Below are positions 30,102-38,270 of a stretch of 64,000 bases of DNA, in pieces; positions within the stretch are counted from its first letter, which is position 1, and each line of letters starts with the position of its first letter. The stretch is from Methanothermobacter sp. (GTDB taxonomy: Archaea; Methanobacteriota; Methanobacteria; Methanobacteriales; Methanothermobacteraceae), in NCBI RefSeq assembly GCF_030055425.1, contig NZ_JASFYE010000003.1, positions 1 to 64,000 of the forward strand, written 5' to 3'. Under the pieces are notes generated by a model. It saw nothing but the letters and a program-made list of their open reading frames with translations. It was not told the DNA's origin and ran no database searches. Made by a program: the position numbers and the translations under genes.

Positions 30102-32057
30102 TTGTCACTGAAAATAGCCCTTGCAGGAAACCCCAATGTTGGTAAAAGCACCCTCTTCAACAGCCTCACCGGTCTAAACCAGCACGTAGGCAACTGGCCA
30201 GGCAAAACCATTGAAAAGAAGGAGGGCCACCTCCAGTTCAGGGGATGTGACCTTGAGGTTATAGATCTCCCCGGAACCTACAGCCTCACAGCTGGTTCTC
30301 CAGAGGAGGGGGTGGTTATAGATTACCTCCTTGAGGAGCCTCCTGATCTTGTGATAAACGTTGTTGACGCATCCAATCTCGAAAGAAACCTTTACCTTGC
30401 CCTCCAGATAATGGAGTTTGGCCTTAACACCATCATTGCAGTGAACCTCAACCGCGAGGCCGAGAGGAGGGGTTACATTCTGGACTATGGGAAGCTTGAG
30501 GAACTCCTTGGTGTACCTGTTGTGAGGATCGAGGCAACTGAAGGCGAGCAGGATGATCTCCTTGAACGGGTAATTGAATGGAGTAAAGACGAACCCAGGA
30601 CCCCAGGATATGAATTCCTGAGACATGAATCTCTGAGCAGGCTATATGAACTCATCAGGAGCAGCGAACTCAAATTTCCACCACAATGGATCATCATAAA
30701 GCTCCTTGAGGGCGATGAGAGGGTGGCCTCAATGGTCGGGGAGGAAGTTCATGATGAATTCAGGAGGATTCGCAGGATCCTTGAGGATGAATACTCTGTG
30801 AAGGCCGACGTAATTGTATCCGATGCCAGGTATGGGCTTATAGAGGCCCTCCTTGAGAGTACACTCAGAAAGCCCCCAGTGGATCGGGTTACAGGCTCAG
30901 AGATTATTGACAGAATTGCGCTCAACCGGTACCTTGGCCTTCCGGTACTCCTTGGGGTGATGTGGCTGATTTTTCAGCTGACATTCACTGCAGGGGCCCC
31001 ACTGACAGACCTGCTGGATTCCGCCTTTTCATACCTTGCAGCTACGGTTCATGGTATCATGGGTGATTCCCTGCTTGCATCTCTCCTATCTGATGGGGTG
31101 ATAGGTGGTGTAGGGTCGGTCCTGGTCTTCATACCAAACATATTCATCCTCTTCTTCCTCCTGTCATTCCTTGAGGATTCAGGTTACCTTGCCAGGGCGG
31201 CATTTGTCATGGATCGTGTGATGAATACCCTGGGGGGTCTCAGTGGAAGGTCATTCATCCCCATGGTGCTGGGTTTTGGATGCTGCGTACCTGGCGTCAT
31301 GGCCACAAGGACGATAGACTCTGAGAGGGAGAGGATAATAACGGCACTAACAGTGCCCTTCATGTCATGCAGCGCAAGGCTCCCTGTCTATGTGCTATTC
31401 ACAGCAGCCCTCTTCCCGGTTATCTACCAGGGCTGGGTGATATTCTCACTTTACATTCTTGGAATATTGGTGGCCATACTGACCGCCCGCTTACTCGGTG
31501 ATAGAATCGTGGGGGGTGAAAGGTCCCTGTTCCTCATGGAGCTTCCACCCTACAGGGTGCCGAGAATTAAGGCACTGCTCATACACACCTACCTGAGGGG
31601 TGTTCAGTTTATAAAGAGGGCAGGGACCATCATACTGGCAGGTTCTCTGGTGATATGGTTCCTATCAAACTTCCCGGCAGGCGACGTTTCATCATCAATC
31701 CTGGGGATTACAGGGTCAGTGATCGCACCCATTTTCCAGCCACTGGGCTTTGGGGACTGGCATTCTGCGGTTGCAATCATATTCGGTTTTGCCGCAAAGG
31801 AGCTTGTAATAAGTACCTTCGGGACGGTATACGGCACCGGTGATGTTGCAGCAACCATTCAGGGGATTTTCACGCCACTGGAGGCCTTCTCCTTCATGGT
31901 ATTCATACTGCTCTACACCCCCTGCCTTGCAACACTTGCCGTAATAAAACAGGAGGCCGGTACAAAATGGGCCCTCTTTTCCCCCGCATATTCCCTGCTG
32001 GTTGCCTGGGTTGTGTCCTTCCTTGTCTACACGGCAGGTACTCTGACTGGTTTATGA
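30102..32057 (+). CDS. feoB: Ferrous iron transporter FeoB
   Basis: 651-residue Fe(II) transporter with an N-terminal GTPase domain: G1 is GNPNVGKS at residues 9-16, G3 is DLPGTYS, and NLNRE stands in place of the usual G4 NxxD. A helical linker and a membrane domain of about eight helices follow, with the two Gate-type regions (GFGCCVPGVMATRTI and TVPFMSCSARLPVYV). It uses a TTG start with GAGGAGAG upstream, directly after feoA. Regulation is through the DtxR-type sites before feoA. The unusual NLNRE may reflect weaker guanine specificity but should be compared with close relatives. Confidence 0.94.
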   Translation: MSLKIALAGNPNVGKSTLFNSLTGLNQHVGNWPGKTIEKKEGHLQFRGCDLEVIDLPGTYSLTAGSPEEGVVIDYLLEEPPDLVINVVDASNLERNLYLALQIMEFGLNTIIAVNLNREAERRGYILDYGKLEELLGVPVVRIEATEGEQDDLLERVIEWSKDEPRTPGYEFLRHESLSRLYELIRSSELKFPPQWIIIKLLEGDERVASMVGEEVHDEFRRIRRILEDEYSVKADVIVSDARYGLIEALLESTLRKPPVDRVTGSEIIDRIALNRYLGLPVLLGVMWLIFQLTFTAGAPLTDLLDSAFSYLAATVHGIMGDSLLASLLSDGVIGGVGSVLVFIPNIFILFFLLSFLEDSGYLARAAFVMDRVMNTLGGLSGRSFIPMVLGFGCCVPGVMATRTIDSERERIITALTVPFMSCSARLPVYVLFTAALFPVIYQGWVIFSLYILGILVAILTARLLGDRIVGGERSLFLMELPPYRVPRIKALLIHTYLRGVQFIKRAGTIILAGSLVIWFLSNFPAGDVSSSILGITGSVIAPIFQPLGFGDWHSAVAIIFGFAAKELVISTFGTVYGTGDVAATIQGIFTPLEAFSFMVFILLYTPCLATLAVIKQEAGTKWALFSPAYSLLVAWVVSFLVYTAGTLTGL

Positions 32058-32078
32058 TCACAGAATGGAGGTGAAATC

Positions 32079-32135
32079 ATGGTCTCCCGTGGAGGTATAA
32101 GGGGCGCAAGAAAACCTGTAAAACCGGAAGATTAG
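32079..32135 (+). CDS. Candidate 18-residue basic microprotein after feoB
   Basis: Twenty-two bases after feoB there is an 18-codon ORF, MVSRGGIRGARKPVKPED, with one of the best ribosome sites in the window (GGAGGTGAAATC) directly upstream. The peptide has five basic and two acidic residues and no cysteine. Its stop overlaps the stop of the convergent DsrH-like gene. No equivalent of FeoC is otherwise present. It may be a real feo-operon peptide or the remnant of a longer gene; the ribosome site is the main support. Confidence 0.45.
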   Translation: MVSRGGIRGARKPVKPED

Positions 32136-32455
32136 ATGGTGAAGACCATCCGGTGCTTCTCCATGATATCCACAACTATCCTGTCAAAACCCTCAAGTAT
32201 TTCCACACCATCGATGAGCATGTCACGGGTTATGCCCCTTGCCATTAGATCTTCCTTCCTTGCAAAAACAGCCTCGGTCTCTGACAGTTCTCTGATGGTG
32301 TGGGAATACCTGTTTTTTTTCATTGCAGCATACACACCACTGGATATGAGGTATACGATGAGTTCATCTTCCCTCCATATCCCCACAAGGTCAAGGAATG
32401 TCCTGAAACCCAGTTCAGATGGACTTTTAGTTACAAGGAACCCAACAGAACCCAT
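32132..32455 (-). CDS. DsrH/TusB-like sulfur relay protein
   Basis: About 107 residues, DsrE/DsrH superfamily. It begins MGSVGFLVTKSPSELGF, matching the TusB/DsrH start, and ends with a region rich in I/V and basic residues. It is the last gene of a four-gene minus-strand operon of DsrE-, DsrF-, Fe-S- and DsrH-like proteins. The ATG at 32455 overlaps the stop of the preceding gene (TGATG), which argues for it over the GTG at 32470. The DsrH cysteine of sulfur-oxidising bacteria is not evident, so persulfide transfer is uncertain. Confidence 0.7.
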   Translation of the reverse strand: MGSVGFLVTKSPSELGFRTFLDLVGIWREDELIVYLISSGVYAAMKKNRYSHTIRELSETEAVFARKEDLMARGITRDMLIDGVEILEGFDRIVVDIMEKHRMVFTI

Positions 32456-33054
32456 CAGTAACCGCTCCACCCAAGTGTCTCCATGAGCTGCTCACCAAGA
32501 AGTTTCTCGAGGCAATGGACATTCTCCTGCATCCATGGCTCCTTGAGGGGGTGGCAGTTATCGAGTTTCTGCTCACCGTTCAGGAGCTTCATTGCAAAGG
32601 CCATGCATGTTGATTCACCGCATTCTCCACAGTTGCTGCCAGGGAGGCACCTCTGTATATCGAGGGGTCCAATGCTTTCCACGTCCCTTCCACGCACACC
32701 CCTCATGTAGGCCTCGTGTGCCTGGTTTATCCTTTCCATGATCCTCCTTATGATATCAAAGGCCTCATCCACGTCATGGTTTTTGTTCATGCTGACCTTC
32801 CCTGAGGGGTAGAGGCTTATGAGCCTGTCGTAGATGGTGAGGGTGAGAATGTTTTTCTTCTTAACATAATTCACAGCACCCGGCGGATACATATTTGCCA
32901 GGAGGGGGATGATGTCTCCGATTTCAGAGTCAAGCTCCATAAGGACCCTTATCTTCCCCTCACTTGCAATGCATGGCTTAACCTGTTTAAGTGTAACCTC
33001 CCTTACAAGGGGCCCATCAGGGATGAGCTCCCTTTTAACCTCATCCATTTCCAT
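32455..33054 (-). CDS. Fe-S domain protein in a DsrEFH-like operon
   Basis: 199 residues. The first 130 form an unrecognised domain. The last 60 carry C-LPGSN-C-GEC-GESTC ... C, the four-cysteine 4Fe-4S module known from the acetyl-CoA decarbonylase/synthase gamma subunit and RnfB. The cysteines are in CLPGSNCGECGESTCM near residue 137, with a last one in DNCHPL near 165. A GAGGTG ribosome site lies six bases before the ATG. Its place between the DsrF- and DsrH-like genes suggests an electron-transfer or sulfur-handling partner. The specific reaction is unknown. Confidence 0.75.
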   Translation of the reverse strand: MEMDEVKRELIPDGPLVREVTLKQVKPCIASEGKIRVLMELDSEIGDIIPLLANMYPPGAVNYVKKKNILTLTIYDRLISLYPSGKVSMNKNHDVDEAFDIIRRIMERINQAHEAYMRGVRGRDVESIGPLDIQRCLPGSNCGECGESTCMAFAMKLLNGEQKLDNCHPLKEPWMQENVHCLEKLLGEQLMETLGWSGY

Positions 33055-33063
33055 AAAGGCACC

Positions 33064-33420
33064 TCATATCCTGATAACTGCGGTTTCACCCTTTGCAGAG
33101 ATTATCTCATGGAGCTCCTCATCGTTTATTATCTCTGCAGCCTCAACAAGGTCCTCCTCCACAAGCCCCCTCTCCCTGAGGGATCCCTCGTGTACCAGTA
33201 TGCTCCCCTCTGGAAATATGAGGTATGTGAGCTCCTCCACATTGGGGTAGCCTATGCTCTCTGATTTCTGATCTGCAACTGCAGCGTAGACACCGTCCTC
33301 CATTAGGAGAACATCAGAGTCAAGGCCACTGTTCAGACATGCTATGACAACGTAGAAACCACTGAATGCATCTTCAGACCCGTAGGGGGCCCTGTCTATT
33401 ATTATGAGTGAGGATTTCAT
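33064..33420 (-). CDS. DsrF/TusC-like protein
   Basis: 118 residues of the DsrE/F superfamily: SSLIIIDRAPYGSEDAFSGF at the start is typical of the TusC/DsrF branch, followed by a V/L-rich core with LLMEDGVYAAV. It begins one base after the stop of the DsrE-like gene and is followed nine bases later by the Fe-S gene. In TusBCD this subunit is structural and the sulfur passes over TusD; the DsrE-like neighbour would be the active one. Confidence 0.72.
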   Translation of the reverse strand: MKSSLIIIDRAPYGSEDAFSGFYVVIACLNSGLDSDVLLMEDGVYAAVADQKSESIGYPNVEELTYLIFPEGSILVHEGSLRERGLVEEDLVEAAEIINDEELHEIISAKGETAVIRI

Positions 33421-33421
33421 T

Positions 33422-33787
33422 TTAACAACCCAGACTTATCACACGGTGGCTTTTCTTTATCCATTCTGCCAGTTCATAAACACTTTTTATCTCCACACCC
33501 TTTATGTAGGGCTTCTCTGAACAGGTGTAGCCCCTTGCGGTGGAGCACCTTATGCAGGATATCACATTAACACCGGACCGTACAAGGGCCCGGAATTTTT
33601 CTGCAACATTGGGGAATGACTGGGGGGCCTGGTCCCTTTTCGGTACATGTGTTCCATCCATGTAAAGGAATATGTTAACATCGTACCCGTTTTTAATGGC
33701 GCTTTCTGCCAGTTCTGATGCTATGTCAGCATACTGGTGGCGGTAGGGCCCCTCCAGGAGGACTATTGTGAGCAGTTTTTTCTCCAT
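33422..33787 (-). CDS. DsrE/TusD-like sulfur relay protein
   Basis: 121 residues. The start LLTIVLLEGPYRHQYADIA and the FLYMDGTHVPKRDQ segment fit the DsrE family. ISCIRCSTARGYTC near residue 78 supplies cysteines where TusD/DsrE carries its active-site cysteine, so persulfide relay is plausible. It is the first gene of the four-gene operon. A related function in tRNA thiolation or coenzyme sulfur supply is possible, but no target enzyme is encoded nearby. Confidence 0.75.
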   Translation of the reverse strand: MEKKLLTIVLLEGPYRHQYADIASELAESAIKNGYDVNIFLYMDGTHVPKRDQAPQSFPNVAEKFRALVRSGVNVISCIRCSTARGYTCSEKPYIKGVEIKSVYELAEWIKKSHRVISLGC

Positions 33788-33844
33788 GGATCTATCTTCG
33801 TATCCATAAAATAAATAATTTATTATGAATAATAATGATAGTTT

Positions 33845-34492
33845 TCACTGATTTTCAAGTGCCCTCTCAAAGGCCTCACAGTGGATTCTGGCCGCCAGCT
33901 CCTTCTTGCACTCATCATCTGCAAATAACCTCATCTTGGCGGCTCTGCAGGGGTAATGCTGTATCTTAAGACCTGCACGGACAGGCAGATCCTTCACCTC
34001 AGTCCCAACAAGTTCCTCTGCAACAAACCGTGTTGCACCGCAGGGTGAACACCTGAGGACCCTTATGTTCTTTACTCTGTCTTCTTCAACATCAACCTCA
34101 ACCACTGGCTTTCCAAATTTTGATACGAATTCATCAAAGGACGGATTCCCGTTCTCCTCAAGGTCGCACATGTTCTCTGGTGCTGTGACATTCCCGTAGC
34201 CCAGTAGCTGATTCCTGAAGCCCTCACCCCTCCAGGCACCCACTATTATCCAGTCAACATTATTGTGGATGCGGTCCACAAGTTCAAGTGTGAGGTCAGG
34301 GTGGAGGATGTAGGTTATAACGATATCCGCTGATACTATCTGCTCAATCTTTTCCTCTGGTATTTCAACTTCATCTGCGAATATGCCTGAGGGAGCCTTG
34401 AGTTCAATGAAATCTGTTTCAAACTCCTCACCTATGTTCTCATGGGCCCTTTCACCGTAGGGGCCGTCTGTCACTATTGCAACCCTTACCAT
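33845..34492 (-). CDS. DUF166 family protein
   Basis: 215-residue member of the archaeal DUF166 family, which has at times been mislabelled thymidylate synthase. The N-terminal [20 protein letters not shown] resembles a nucleotide-binding beta-alpha unit, and the C-terminal half has [12 protein letters not shown] and HYPCRAAKM, a cysteine arrangement that could bind metal or a cluster. It begins on the base after the arsC stop, so the two are co-transcribed. That link is the only hint of function. Confidence 0.72.
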   Translation of the reverse strand: MVRVAIVTDGPYGERAHENIGEEFETDFIELKAPSGIFADEVEIPEEKIEQIVSADIVITYILHPDLTLELVDRIHNNVDWIIVGAWRGEGFRNQLLGYGNVTAPENMCDLEENGNPSFDEFVSKFGKPVVEVDVEEDRVKNIRVLRCSPCGATRFVAEELVGTEVKDLPVRAGLKIQHYPCRAAKMRLFADDECKKELAARIHCEAFERALENQ

Positions 34493-34885
34493 TCAATCAT
34501 CCTCCGGCTTGAATTCAGTCCTTATCCACTCTGCAATCTCATCACGTATCCTTCTGAATCTGGCTATATCCCCACCTGCAGGGTCTGGAAACTCTGCATG
34601 CATGTACCTCTTACCCCCCAGGAATACAGGGCATGCCTCATCACAGAGACTCACAACCAAATCAAACTCCTCACCCTCGAGTTCCCTGAGGTCGGTGGGC
34701 TTATGGGAGCTCATATCGATTCCAATCTCCTCCATGACCCTCACTGTCAGGGGGTTGATTTCCCTTGGCTGGCTTCCAGCACTCTGGACATGGTAGTGCT
34801 CCCCATACATGTTCCTGAGAAGAGCCTCAGCCATCTGGGACCTTCCTGAGTTGTTTCTGCATATGAAAAGAACCCTCTTCTTCAT
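34493..34885 (-). CDS. arsC: Arsenate reductase / low-molecular-weight phosphatase-family protein
   Basis: 130 residues with the P-loop CRNNSGRS at residues 9-16 (C-x5-R), followed by QMAEALLR as in thioredoxin-coupled ArsC and low-molecular-weight tyrosine phosphatases. The DLVVSLCDEACP segment carries two further cysteines in the redox region, as in true ArsC, so arsenate reduction is favoured over phosphatase activity. Its ribosome site GAGGAT lies just before the ATG. The promoter region upstream is duplicated (34895-35004). Confidence 0.82.
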   Translation of the reverse strand: MKKRVLFICRNNSGRSQMAEALLRNMYGEHYHVQSAGSQPREINPLTVRVMEEIGIDMSSHKPTDLRELEGEEFDLVVSLCDEACPVFLGGKRYMHAEFPDPAGGDIARFRRIRDEIAEWIRTEFKPEDD

Positions 34886-34894
34886 GGTGATCCT

Positions 34895-35004
34895 CTTTAC
34901 AGTTTCTGGGACATAAATCAGTGCACTGAAAATCTATTCATGCATCGAAGTGGTTCCCTTTACAGTTTCTGGGACATAAATCAGTGCACTGAAAATCTAT
35001 TCAT
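34895..35004. repeat. Tandem 47-bp duplication with palindromic core upstream of arsC
   Basis: Positions 34895-34941 and 34958-35004 are identical over 47 bases (period 63). Each copy contains the perfect palindrome TCAGTGCACTGA (34918-34929 and 34981-34992). The duplication lies between arsC (minus) and the NADH oxidase-like gene (plus), starting 10 bases upstream of the arsC ATG. A minus-strand TATA-like stretch (TATATTTATAAATT) lies just beyond at about 35008-35030. This looks like a doubled operator or a recent tandem duplication of the arsC leader. Confidence 0.85.
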
Positions 35005-35089
35005 AAATTCAAATTTATAAATATATCTGAGTTATTTATGAGATAAAAAATAAAACCATAAGTGATAACTCTGAGGGAGAAAGGAATAA

Positions 35090-36442
35090 ATGAGAGTTGT
35101 TATAGTTGGAGGAGGGGCCGGGGGACTTTCAACGGCCTCAAACATAAGAAAATATGATAAGGATGCAGAGATAACTGTTATAACCCGTGACAAGCACGTG
35201 GCATATTCACCCTGCGCCATACCCTACGTTATGTGCGGGGAGGTTGAGTGCTTTGATGATATAGTGATGCACCAGCCAGAGGACTACAGGGAACGCAACA
35301 TAGATATCCTCACAGAAACCGAGGTGGAAGAGGTTGACTCCCATAAAAAAACCGTGACCTATGTGAAGGATGGTAAACGCCAGGAAATACCCTACGACGT
35401 CCTTGTCCTTGCAACAGGGGGCTCTCCATTCATACCACCGGTGGAGGGGGTTGACCTTGAGGGGGTGTTCACCATAAGGACACTCACAGATGGTGAGAGG
35501 ATAAGTGAATGGGCCTCCAAAAGTAAAAAAGCCGTGGTGGTGGGCGCAGGGCTCATAGGTCTTGAGATAGCATATGGGCTCCTGAAAATGGGGCTTGAGG
35601 TCACCGTGACAGAGATGCTGCCACAGATCGTCCCACGTTCCCTGGACCCGGACATGGCAGCCATAGTACAGGAGTACCTTGAGGAGAAGGGGATAAGGGT
35701 TGTCCTTGGAAAGGCACTTGAGAGGATAACCGGAGACGAAAGGGTCGAGGCGGTTGCTGTGGGAGATGAGTGCATTGAGGCCGACCTGGTGGTCCTCGCA
35801 ACAGGGGTGAGGCCAGAGACAAAACTTGCGCGGATGGCGGGATGCGAACTGGGACAGTGGGCAGTGAAGGTCAATGAGAGAATGCAAACAAGTGTACCTG
35901 ACATTTATGCCGTCGGTGACTGCGTTGAGGTCTACGATGCCGTGACAGGCTTCAGGACCCAGTCACCACTGGGATCAACTGCCGTGAGACAGGCCAGGGT
36001 GGCTGCAAGGAACATAGTGGGTATTGATGCAACCTTCAGACCAGTTCTCAACGCCATGGTATCAAAGATAGGTGAACTCGAGTTCGGTGCTGTTGGACTC
36101 ACAGAGGTCATGGCACTCCAGAGCGGGATAAAGGTGGTCTCAGGAAAGAAGAGGGCCCTTACAAAGGCCAGATACTATCCCGGCGCCGAGAGAATTGATG
36201 TGAAAATGATATGTGACCTCAGGGGAAGGATAATCGGGTGCCAGATGGTTGCAAAGGAGAGGGTGGCTGAAAGGGTTGACACCATGTCACTTGCAATATC
36301 ACAGGGACTCACATGTTCAGACCTTGCCTGGACCGAGTTTTCATATGCGCCCCCTGTTTCAATGGTCATAGACCCCATAATCCTCGCAGCGGAGGATGCC
36401 TGTGAAAAACTCAAAAGGGTGAACAGCAAGCAGGATGATTGA
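35090..36442 (+). CDS. FAD-dependent NADH oxidase / CoA-disulfide reductase family protein
   Basis: 450-residue flavoprotein disulfide reductase. The FAD motif GGGAGGLSTASNIRK is at the N-terminus, the single redox cysteine is in SPCAIPYV (residue 43), and the NAD motif GAGLIGLEIAYGL lies near residue 155. The DIYAVGDCVE FAD-binding motif and a dimerisation domain follow. One active-site cysteine is the pattern of CoA-disulfide reductase and water-forming NADH oxidase. Together with FprA, rubrerythrin and rubredoxin this suggests oxygen or disulfide stress defence. Activity cannot be decided from sequence. Confidence 0.85.
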   Translation: MRVVIVGGGAGGLSTASNIRKYDKDAEITVITRDKHVAYSPCAIPYVMCGEVECFDDIVMHQPEDYRERNIDILTETEVEEVDSHKKTVTYVKDGKRQEIPYDVLVLATGGSPFIPPVEGVDLEGVFTIRTLTDGERISEWASKSKKAVVVGAGLIGLEIAYGLLKMGLEVTVTEMLPQIVPRSLDPDMAAIVQEYLEEKGIRVVLGKALERITGDERVEAVAVGDECIEADLVVLATGVRPETKLARMAGCELGQWAVKVNERMQTSVPDIYAVGDCVEVYDAVTGFRTQSPLGSTAVRQARVAARNIVGIDATFRPVLNAMVSKIGELEFGAVGLTEVMALQSGIKVVSGKKRALTKARYYPGAERIDVKMICDLRGRIIGCQMVAKERVAERVDTMSLAISQGLTCSDLAWTEFSYAPPVSMVIDPIILAAEDACEKLKRVNSKQDD

Positions 36443-36443
36443 A

Positions 36444-37214
36444 ATGAGGCAGTTTCTCATTACCCCTGCGGCGGGTAAACGCCTGATTGCCAGGGGAATG
36501 CTTCAGCACCCAGAGGTGGAGAGGGTTCTTGAGGATGGAACCCTCGTTATAATTGCAGGGACAACCAATGGCTACATAGCAGAGGAGATCCTGGCAGGAA
36601 TCGGTGAGGATGGATTTGATCGAAGGGGCTTTCACAGGGGTATAACAGTCCCCGAAAATATCAGCAGGGAGGATATGGGTCGGATGGGCACAGATTTTCC
36701 AGGCGACGTCGTGATCAGAGACGGCAGATGGGAACGTGGTCTTGAAATATTTGATGTTGCAGACGAACTTGGAAGGGGGGACCTCATACTCAAGGGTGCC
36801 AACGCCCTCGACTATCAATCAGGAAGGGCCGCTGTCTACATAGGCCACCCAATGGGGGGCACGGTAATTGCTGCACTCCAGGCCGCTGTGGGGAGAAAAA
36901 CAGGGCTTATAGTACCCGTGTGCCTTGAGAAGATAATACCCGGGGACCTTGATTCTACTGCACTCAAACTCAACTCAGCAGCTGCCGAGGGGCCCGGGAT
37001 GCTTCCAATACCAGGCAGGGTATTCACCGAGATTGATGCCCTGGAACTTCTAACAGGCGGATCTGCAGAGCCTGTTGCAGCTGGAGGAGTCTGCGGTGCC
37101 GAGGGGGCATTTTACATACTGGTTGATGGCAGTGAAAGATCACTTGAACTTGCAGAGAGGATAGTGGGGGAAATAGCGTCTGAACCATCCTACGCCAACC
37201 TTTATAATAAATAG
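36444..37214 (+). CDS. Conserved archaeal protein of unknown function
   Basis: About 256 residues, not assigned to a family I can name. The N-terminus MRQFLITPAAGKRLIARGM and a Gly/Thr motif AGTTNGYIAEEIL near residue 35 are notable. A second half with IGHPMGGTVIAALQAAVGRK and GGVCGAEGAFYILVDG looks like a Rossmann-like or phosphate-binding alpha/beta protein. No membrane helices. It follows the NADH oxidase-like gene with its start next to or within the previous stop (ATG at 36444 after AGGATGATT; ATG 36435 would overlap by 8 bases), so the pair is co-transcribed. Confidence 0.75.
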   Translation: MRQFLITPAAGKRLIARGMLQHPEVERVLEDGTLVIIAGTTNGYIAEEILAGIGEDGFDRRGFHRGITVPENISREDMGRMGTDFPGDVVIRDGRWERGLEIFDVADELGRGDLILKGANALDYQSGRAAVYIGHPMGGTVIAALQAAVGRKTGLIVPVCLEKIIPGDLDSTALKLNSAAAEGPGMLPIPGRVFTEIDALELLTGGSAEPVAAGGVCGAEGAFYILVDGSERSLELAERIVGEIASEPSYANLYNK

Positions 37215-37315
37215 TACAGGGCCCTGATTTTATTCAATTCATAAAAATTCTGTTTTATCTGGCAGGGATAAGAAAAAAATTCAATTAAGAGGATGATGGG
37301 ATGATCTGGCAGCCC

Positions 37316-37849
37316 CTATTTTTTTGATACTCCTGAAAGTTCGATGATGTGGCCGTATTCCCCTGGAAACCTCCTTATCCTGTACCTGTATCCTGTGGAG
37401 GTCTCAAGGGCCGCTGCAGCGGTGTTTGCATAGGGGCAGGTGGATACTGTGACCCCATCGTCCTCAAGGGAGCGGCAGAAACCATAAAACCTGCAGTTTT
37501 TCACATCCATCACATGCTTCTCTCCTTCAGAGCACTCGATGGATGCTGCGAATCCATGGCTGAGGAAGTATTCTGCTGTTGATTTTACTGGATCCTCAGG
37601 GTCAATGATCTCTGCCAGGACGAAGCCCATCTCCCTTGTGACTCCCTGGGAACCATTGCCGAGGACCTTCCAGAGGCTCTCTGTGATGGCCCTGAACATG
37701 AGCATGAATGGCTGCTCAGGGGATGATGAATCGGTGGAGTGCTCAAACTGGTCTCTTCCCACACCACACTGGGGGCAGACCCAGCCATCCCCAAGTTCGC
37801 TGAACTCCCTGTCAGGGACCTGGTACTGGCATATCCTGCAGACGTACAT
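37316..37849 (-). CDS. Rubredoxin domain fused to a cysteine-containing C-terminal domain
   Basis: 177 residues. Residues 1-35 are a rubredoxin-type iron site (YVCRICQY and WVCPQCGVG, two C-x2-C pairs). The next 140 residues form a separate domain with CRFYGFCRSL and STCPYANTAAAALE, resembling small-molecule or heme/thiol-sensing domains of the V4R type, although I cannot name it firmly. It follows rubrerythrin by 2 bases and is third in fprA-rubrerythrin-rubredoxin. The rubredoxin part probably feeds electrons to FprA and/or rubrerythrin, which lacks its own rubredoxin domain. Confidence 0.75.
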   Translation of the reverse strand: MYVCRICQYQVPDREFSELGDGWVCPQCGVGRDQFEHSTDSSSPEQPFMLMFRAITESLWKVLGNGSQGVTREMGFVLAEIIDPEDPVKSTAEYFLSHGFAASIECSEGEKHVMDVKNCRFYGFCRSLEDDGVTVSTCPYANTAAAALETSTGYRYRIRRFPGEYGHIIELSGVSKK

Positions 37850-37851
37850 CT

Positions 37852-38265
37852 CTACCCCTTGAAGTACCTCTCAAGAATGCCCCTGAGCATACGGGCATGC
37901 CTTCCCTCATCCCTTGAGCTCTCATGGAAGAAATCACGGGCCTCATCAACACCACACTCCGCGGCCCTGAGGGCCGCTTCACCCTTTTCCCTGCTGGCAG
38001 CCTCTTCACCCTCAAGCATCATCTCGATGTTCTCCTTGAGATTGTCTCTGATCACGCCATTGAGCTCTGCAAACCTGGCGGCATGCTCAGCCTCCTCGAG
38101 GGCTATTGTTCTGAGGGCCTCTGCCACCTCAGCGAGGCCCTCCCTCTGGGCCTGCCTCGCCATTGCAAGATACATGCCAACCTCGGCGCATTCACCCCTG
38201 AAATTGGCATCAACCACCTTTTCAATTTCAGTATCCCTGCATATGCCTGTCCTGTTTTCGTTCAT
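37852..38265 (-). CDS. Rubrerythrin-type diiron protein without rubredoxin domain
   Basis: 137 residues, four-helix ferritin-like domain. The diiron ligands are visible as E-x2-E patterns: [28 protein letters not shown] and [16 protein letters not shown]. The usual C-terminal rubredoxin domain is missing; the next gene supplies one as a separate fusion protein. It should act as a peroxide reductase in anaerobes. The ATG at 38265 is chosen since GAGGTG precedes it; that site overlaps the fprA stop codon, tying translation of the two. Confidence 0.85.
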   Translation of the reverse strand: MNENRTGICRDTEIEKVVDANFRGECAEVGMYLAMARQAQREGLAEVAEALRTIALEEAEHAARFAELNGVIRDNLKENIEMMLEGEEAASREKGEAALRAAECGVDEARDFFHESSRDEGRHARMLRGILERYFKG

Positions 38266-38270
38266 GTTAC

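Noticed and set aside
33845-34492. Thymidylate synthase
   Set aside because: The sequence fits DUF166, which lacks the catalytic motifs of ThyA or ThyX.
34895-35004. CRISPR array
   Set aside because: Only two copies of a 47-base unit exist, with a 16-base spacer; no cas genes are near. It is a tandem duplication.
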